The notes beneath the pieces are model-generated. The model made no database searches. It worked only from the letters and a program-made list of their open reading frames with translations, and was not told where the DNA came from. Positions 13,353-16,390 of a stretch of 16,390 nt of DNA are shown piece by piece. Each line of letters opens with the position of its first letter. Positions within the stretch are counted from its first letter, which is position 1. Made by a program: the position numbers and the translations under genes. The stretch is from the NCBI GenBank assembly GCA_900548255.1, contig URKH01000045.1, positions 1-16,390 on the forward strand. The letters are read 5' to 3'. The DNA comes from an uncultured Collinsella sp. GTDB lineage: Bacteria > Actinomycetota > Coriobacteriia > Coriobacteriales > Coriobacteriaceae.

Positions 13353-14540
13353 ATGTCGAGCCTCACCGGTAAGTCATTGAACCCTGTTATGAATCGCAGG
13401 AGCGTTATCGCGAGCGCAGCAGGTCTGGGGGCGATGTCTATTCTAGCTGGCTGCTCCTCCAACGGCGGCGATAGCGGTTCCGCTTCGAGCGACGCCTCGT
13501 TTAAGATCGGCACCATCGGCCCGCTGACCGGTGCTGCCGCGTCCTACGGCAAGTCCGTTACCCAGGGCGTCGAGCTTGGCTGCAAGGATTTCTCGACCAA
13601 GGAGCTGCCACTTGTCAGCAAGGCCGAGGACGACCAGGCCGACGGCGAGAAGGCCGTCAACGCCTTCAATACCCTGCTCGACTGGGGCATGCAGGCCCTC
13701 GTCGGCCCGACCACCACGGGTGCGTCGGTTGCCGTTGCCGCCGAGTGCGGTAACGACCCCAAGACGTTCATGATCACCCCGTCCGCGTCCTCCGAGGACG
13801 TTACCGACGGCAAGGATTGCGTCTTCCAGGTTTGCTTCACCGACCCCAACCAGGGCGTCAACGCTGCCAAGTTCCTGGCCCAGAAGTATGCGGACGAGAA
13901 GTTCGTTCTGTTCTATAACTCCGGCGACGCCTATTCTTCGGGTATCGCGGATTCCTTTAAGGCTCAGGCCGCTGAGTCCAAGCTCGAGATCGTTGACGAG
14001 GAGACCTTTAAGGACGACTCCGCAACGAGCTTTACCAACCAGCTGACCAAGGCCAAGCAGGCCGGCGCCACCATGATCTTCGCGCCGATCTACTACACGC
14101 CGGCGTCCGTCCTGCTCAAGAACGCCAAGGACATGGGCTACGACGTCAAGATGATGGGCTGCGACGGCATGGACGGCATCCTGGGCGTGGAGGGCTTCGA
14201 CACCTCCCTTGCCGAGGGCCTGCTGCTCATGACCCCGTTCTCCGCCGACGACGAGAAGAACGCCGACTTCGTTAACGCCTACAAGGATAAGTACGGCGAT
14301 ACCCCCGACCAGTTTGCCGCCGACGCCTACGACGGCGTGCACGCTGTGGTCGAGGCTCTTAAGGAGGCCGGCTTGGGCGTCGACGCCGACCCCACCGAGG
14401 TCGCCGAGAAGCTGCCTAAGGCTATGCTCAAGATCACCGTTGACGGTCTGACCGGCAAGCTTTCCTGGAATGACAAGGGCCAGGTCCAGAAGGACCCCAC
14501 GGCGTACGTCATCACCGACGGCAAGTACGTACAGGCCTAA
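13353..14540 (+). CDS. livK: ABC transporter substrate-binding lipoprotein, LivK/Peripla_BP_6 type (second copy)
   Basis: A paralogue of the preceding gene; 395 residues of the same type I periplasmic fold. The signal has a paired arginine (MNRRSVIAS, 13-21) and lipobox ILAGC with Cys34, so it is again a likely Tat-exported lipoprotein. The motifs match the first copy: FKIGTIGPLTGAAASYG (50-66), MQALVGPTTTGASVAV (113-128), ITPSASS (141-147), IFAPIYYTPASVLLKNAK (242-259) and FAADAYD (321-327). The two proteins are mostly alike but differ in the 128-160 region and the last 70 residues, so ligand preference may differ. I prefer ATG 13353 over ATG 13389 because GAGGAG lies six bases upstream of the first. 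The gene has its own AT-rich upstream region, so it may be regulated apart from livK1. At the DNA level it shares a 63-base identical run with livK1, suggesting gene conversion. The ligand is unproven. Confidence 0.9.
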   Translation: MSSLTGKSLNPVMNRRSVIASAAGLGAMSILAGCSSNGGDSGSASSDASFKIGTIGPLTGAAASYGKSVTQGVELGCKDFSTKELPLVSKAEDDQADGEKAVNAFNTLLDWGMQALVGPTTTGASVAVAAECGNDPKTFMITPSASSEDVTDGKDCVFQVCFTDPNQGVNAAKFLAQKYADEKFVLFYNSGDAYSSGIADSFKAQAAESKLEIVDEETFKDDSATSFTNQLTKAKQAGATMIFAPIYYTPASVLLKNAKDMGYDVKMMGCDGMDGILGVEGFDTSLAEGLLLMTPFSADDEKNADFVNAYKDKYGDTPDQFAADAYDGVHAVVEALKEAGLGVDADPTEVAEKLPKAMLKITVDGLTGKLSWNDKGQVQKDPTAYVITDGKYVQA

Positions 14541-14543
14541 TAG

Positions 14544-14566
14544 ACCGCCTTACATAGAGCGGTTTT
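14544..14566 (+). terminator. Possible weak terminator right after livK2
   Basis: ACCGC (14544-14548) pairs with GCGGT (14559-14563) over a ten-base loop, followed by TTTG. The stem is only five pairs, so termination would be partial, which suits an operon that continues into livH. Confidence 0.4.
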
Positions 14567-14571
14567 GATCC

Positions 14572-14603
14572 CAAGCAGGGGAGGTTTTGGCCTTCCCTGC
14601 TTG
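14572..14603 (+). promoter_or_regulatory. Long intercistronic hairpin between livK2 and livH
   Basis: A 13-bp stem with one G-U pair joins 14572-14584 to 14591-14603 (CAAGCAGGGGAGG with CCTTCCCTGCTTG) around a TTTTGG loop. No T-run follows. It resembles the stabilising stems found after highly expressed binding-protein genes, which protect the upstream message from 3' decay. Confidence 0.55.
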
Positions 14604-14613
14604 CTTGGTATCT

Positions 14614-14633
14614 AGGGACGATGTAACGTCCCT
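14614..14633 (+). promoter_or_regulatory. Second intercistronic hairpin before livH
   Basis: AGGGACG (14614-14620) pairs perfectly with CGTCCCT (14627-14633) around a six-base loop, followed by GTTTC. It could be a weak terminator or a stability element. It ends about 30 bases before the livH ribosome site AAAGGGGG. Confidence 0.45.
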
Positions 14634-14679
14634 GTTTCATACATCAACTGGAAACCTATTCGAAAGGGGGATGTGGAAC

Positions 14680-15561
14680 ATGACGGTCTTTATCCAATAC
14701 CTGGTCAACGGCCTGTCCATGGGCAGCGTCTACGCCATCATCGCGTTGGGCTACACCATGGTCTACGGTATCGCCAAGATGCTGAACTTCGCTCACGGCG
14801 ACGTCATCATGGTCGGTGCCTATGTCTCGTTCTGCGCCACGTCGTATCTCGGCCTCCCGGGCTGGGCTTCTGTAATTCTCTCTTGTGCGGTCTGCACGGT
14901 TCTCGGTGTTCTCATCGAGGGCCTGGCCTATAAGCCGCTGCGCCAGGCAGGCCCGCTGGCCGTTCTGATCACGGCTATCGGCGTGTCCTATTTCTTGCAG
15001 AATGCCGCCCAGCTTCTGTGGGGCGCCACGCCCAAGAACTTTACTTCGCTCGTCACCTTCCCGGTGCCGGAGTTCTTGGCCAAGTATAACGTGAGCGCTG
15101 TCTCGCTCGTCACCATCGTCGCTTGCCTGATTATCATGGCCGGCCTGGTGTTCTTTACGGGCAAGACCAAGATGGGCAAGGCCATGCGCGCCGTGTCCGA
15201 GGACAAGGCCGCCGCTCAGCTCATGGGCATCAATGTCAACCGCACCATCTCGATGACGTTTGCCATCGGCTCTGCCCTTGCCGCCATCGCCGGCGTGCTG
15301 CTGTGCTCCTACTCGCCGGTGCTGCAGCCCACGACGGGCGCCATGCCTGGCATCAAAGCCTTCGACGCCGCCGTCTTCGGTGGCATCGGCTCCATCCCCG
15401 GCGCCTTTGTCGGCGGCATTCTTATCGGCATCATCGAGGCAATGGCACAGGCCTACATTTCCACGAGCCTTGCCAACTCCATCGTCTTTGGCGTTCTGAT
15501 CATCGTCCTGCTCGTCAAGCCTGCCGGCCTCTTGGGCAAGTACGTCCCCGAGAAGGTGTAG
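14680..15561 (+). CDS. livH: Branched-chain amino acid type ABC transporter permease LivH
   Basis: One of the two membrane subunits that form the import pore with LivM; 293 residues, normal for the family. It has about eight hydrophobic helices. Landmarks: NGLSMGSVYAIIALGYTMVY (10-29), the conserved LNFAHGDVIMVGAY (35-48), the ATPase-docking EAA-type loop GKAMRAVSEDKAAAQLMGI (166-184), and AFDAAVFGGIGSIPGAFVGG (227-246), ending in KPAGLLGK. The start at ATG 14680 has AAAGGGGG (14663-14670) nine bases upstream. An in-frame ATG at 14671 abuts that site and is too close. The gene lies 139 bases after livK2 across three hairpins and 9 bases before livM, so it is certainly co-transcribed with livM. 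Substrate is dictated by the binding proteins. Confidence 0.95.
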   Translation: MTVFIQYLVNGLSMGSVYAIIALGYTMVYGIAKMLNFAHGDVIMVGAYVSFCATSYLGLPGWASVILSCAVCTVLGVLIEGLAYKPLRQAGPLAVLITAIGVSYFLQNAAQLLWGATPKNFTSLVTFPVPEFLAKYNVSAVSLVTIVACLIIMAGLVFFTGKTKMGKAMRAVSEDKAAAQLMGINVNRTISMTFAIGSALAAIAGVLLCSYSPVLQPTTGAMPGIKAFDAAVFGGIGSIPGAFVGGILIGIIEAMAQAYISTSLANSIVFGVLIIVLLVKPAGLLGKYVPEKV

Positions 15562-15570
15562 GTGAGCGTT

Positions 15571-16390
15571 ATGAAGTTCCTTAAAGACAAGCAGACGCGT
15601 CACGACTTTGTCACGTACGCCATGTGCATCGTGGCATTCGCCATCGTGTTCTTTATGCAGTCCAACCATATGATCCCGCGCATGATCGCCGGTCAGCTGG
15701 TTCCCATCACGGCCTATATCGTCATGGCCATCTCGCTTAACCTCGTCGTCGGCATCGCGGGCGATCTTTCGCTGGGCCATGCGGGCTTTATGAGTGTCGG
15801 CGCCTATACGGGTATCGTCACCGCCGTTGCCCTCGAGAGCGCCGTTCCCTCCGATCCGGTGCGTCTTATCATCAGCATCGTGGTCGGCGCTGTCGCTGCT
15901 GCCATTATGGGCTTCCTGATCGGTATCCCGGTTCTTCGCCTGAGCGGCGACTACCTGGCCATCGTGACCCTGGCCTTCGGCGAAATCATCAAAGAGATCG
16001 TCACCTGCCTTATCGTGGGCGTCGATTCCCGCGGCCTTCACGTGATCTTTAACATCACGGGCAACTCCACGATCGACGACCTTCATCTGCTCGAGGACGG
16101 CACCGCCATCATCAAGGGCGCCCAGGGCGCGTCGGGCGTGTCGACCTACTCGACCTTCCTTGCCGGTGCCATCCTGGTCATGATCGCGCTCGTGATCGTG
16201 CTCAATCTGGTCCGTAGCCGTACCGGCCGTGCCATCATTGCCGTGCGCGACAACAAGATCGCTGCCGAGTCCGTAGGCATCTCCGTCACCCAGTACCGCA
16301 TGATCGCCTTCGTGGTTTCTGCCGCCCTCGCCGGTGCTGCAGGCGCCCTGTTCGGCGGTAACTTCTCGCAGCTCTCCGCCACCAAGTTTG
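15571..16390 (+). CDS. livM: Branched-chain amino acid type ABC transporter permease LivM (3' truncated by window)
   Basis: The second pore subunit. The frame from ATG 15571 stays open to the window end, giving 273 residues of an expected 330-350. It is 9 bases after the livH stop, and AGGTGAG overlaps that stop codon as the ribosome site, so the two are translationally close. Landmarks: LNLVVGIAGDLSLGHAGFMSVGAYTG (56-81), typical of LivM; RLSGDYLAIVTLAFGEI (123-139); and the docking loop GRAIIAVRDNKIAAESVGI (219-237). A polar stretch between helices (about 150-192) is the external loop. The ATPase genes livG and livF are expected just downstream, outside this window. Confidence 0.94.
   Translation, partial: MKFLKDKQTRHDFVTYAMCIVAFAIVFFMQSNHMIPRMIAGQLVPITAYIVMAISLNLVVGIAGDLSLGHAGFMSVGAYTGIVTAVALESAVPSDPVRLIISIVVGAVAAAIMGFLIGIPVLRLSGDYLAIVTLAFGEIIKEIVTCLIVGVDSRGLHVIFNITGNSTIDDLHLLEDGTAIIKGAQGASGVSTYSTFLAGAILVMIALVIVLNLVRSRTGRAIIAVRDNKIAAESVGISVTQYRMIAFVVSAALAGAAGALFGGNFSQLSATKF

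Noticed and set aside
14656..16086. A 476-codon open frame on the minus strand, antisense to livH and livM
   Set aside because: The product is a low-complexity His/Asp/Ala/Arg-rich string, and the plus strand encodes two clear permeases.

Overview
The window is chromosomal sequence from a GC-rich bacterium. Compact genes, G-rich Shine-Dalgarno sites, a Gram-positive-type long PurL and lipoproteins with twin-arginine signals suggest an actinobacterium of the Coriobacteriia, most likely a gut Collinsella or a close relative. This assignment is inference from protein style; there is no rRNA gene to confirm it.

Layout, left to right. (1) 1-2602, plus strand: the 3' end of a small membrane protein (AzlD-like), a 2-keto-3-deoxygluconate permease (kdgT), and a seven-helix membrane diguanylate cyclase broken by a one-base frameshift inside its GGDEF domain. 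(2) 2660-7442, minus strand: purL, encoding a 1248-residue FGAM synthase, followed by an EamA-type transporter whose start codon lies only about 25 bases past purL's strong terminator. (3) 7627-9189, plus strand: a CPA2-type cation/proton antiporter, divergent from purL. (4) 9351-11665, minus strand: hom (homoserine dehydrogenase with ACT domain), its terminator, then a separately promoted short-chain dehydrogenase that resembles bile-acid 3alpha-HSDH (BaiA). A bidirectional terminator separates the dehydrogenase from the antiporter. (5) 11915-16390, plus strand: a branched-chain amino acid type ABC importer locus with two tandem paralogous substrate-binding lipoproteins (livK1, livK2), then permeases livH and livM. 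livM runs off the window end, and the ATPase genes (livG, livF) are expected beyond it.

How the genes work together. Only the liv block is a clear functional unit: two Tat-type lipoproteins catch substrate outside the membrane and deliver it to one LivHM pore. Its non-coding DNA is unusually structured. There is an AT-rich island with tandem repeats and inverted repeats between the two binding-protein genes, two stable hairpins in the livK2 leader, and three successive hairpins between livK2 and livH. The last arrangement would allow far more binding protein than permease to be made. The other genes are ordinary single-gene metabolic or transport units with recognisable terminators.

I saw no tRNA, rRNA, CRISPR array, insertion sequence, phage gene or recognisable riboswitch. 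No gene-free stretch exceeds 300 bases. I found no convincing wholly new system. The best leads are the broken cyclase, the BaiA-like dehydrogenase, the liv regulatory architecture with gene conversion, and the terminator placed in the eamA leader.
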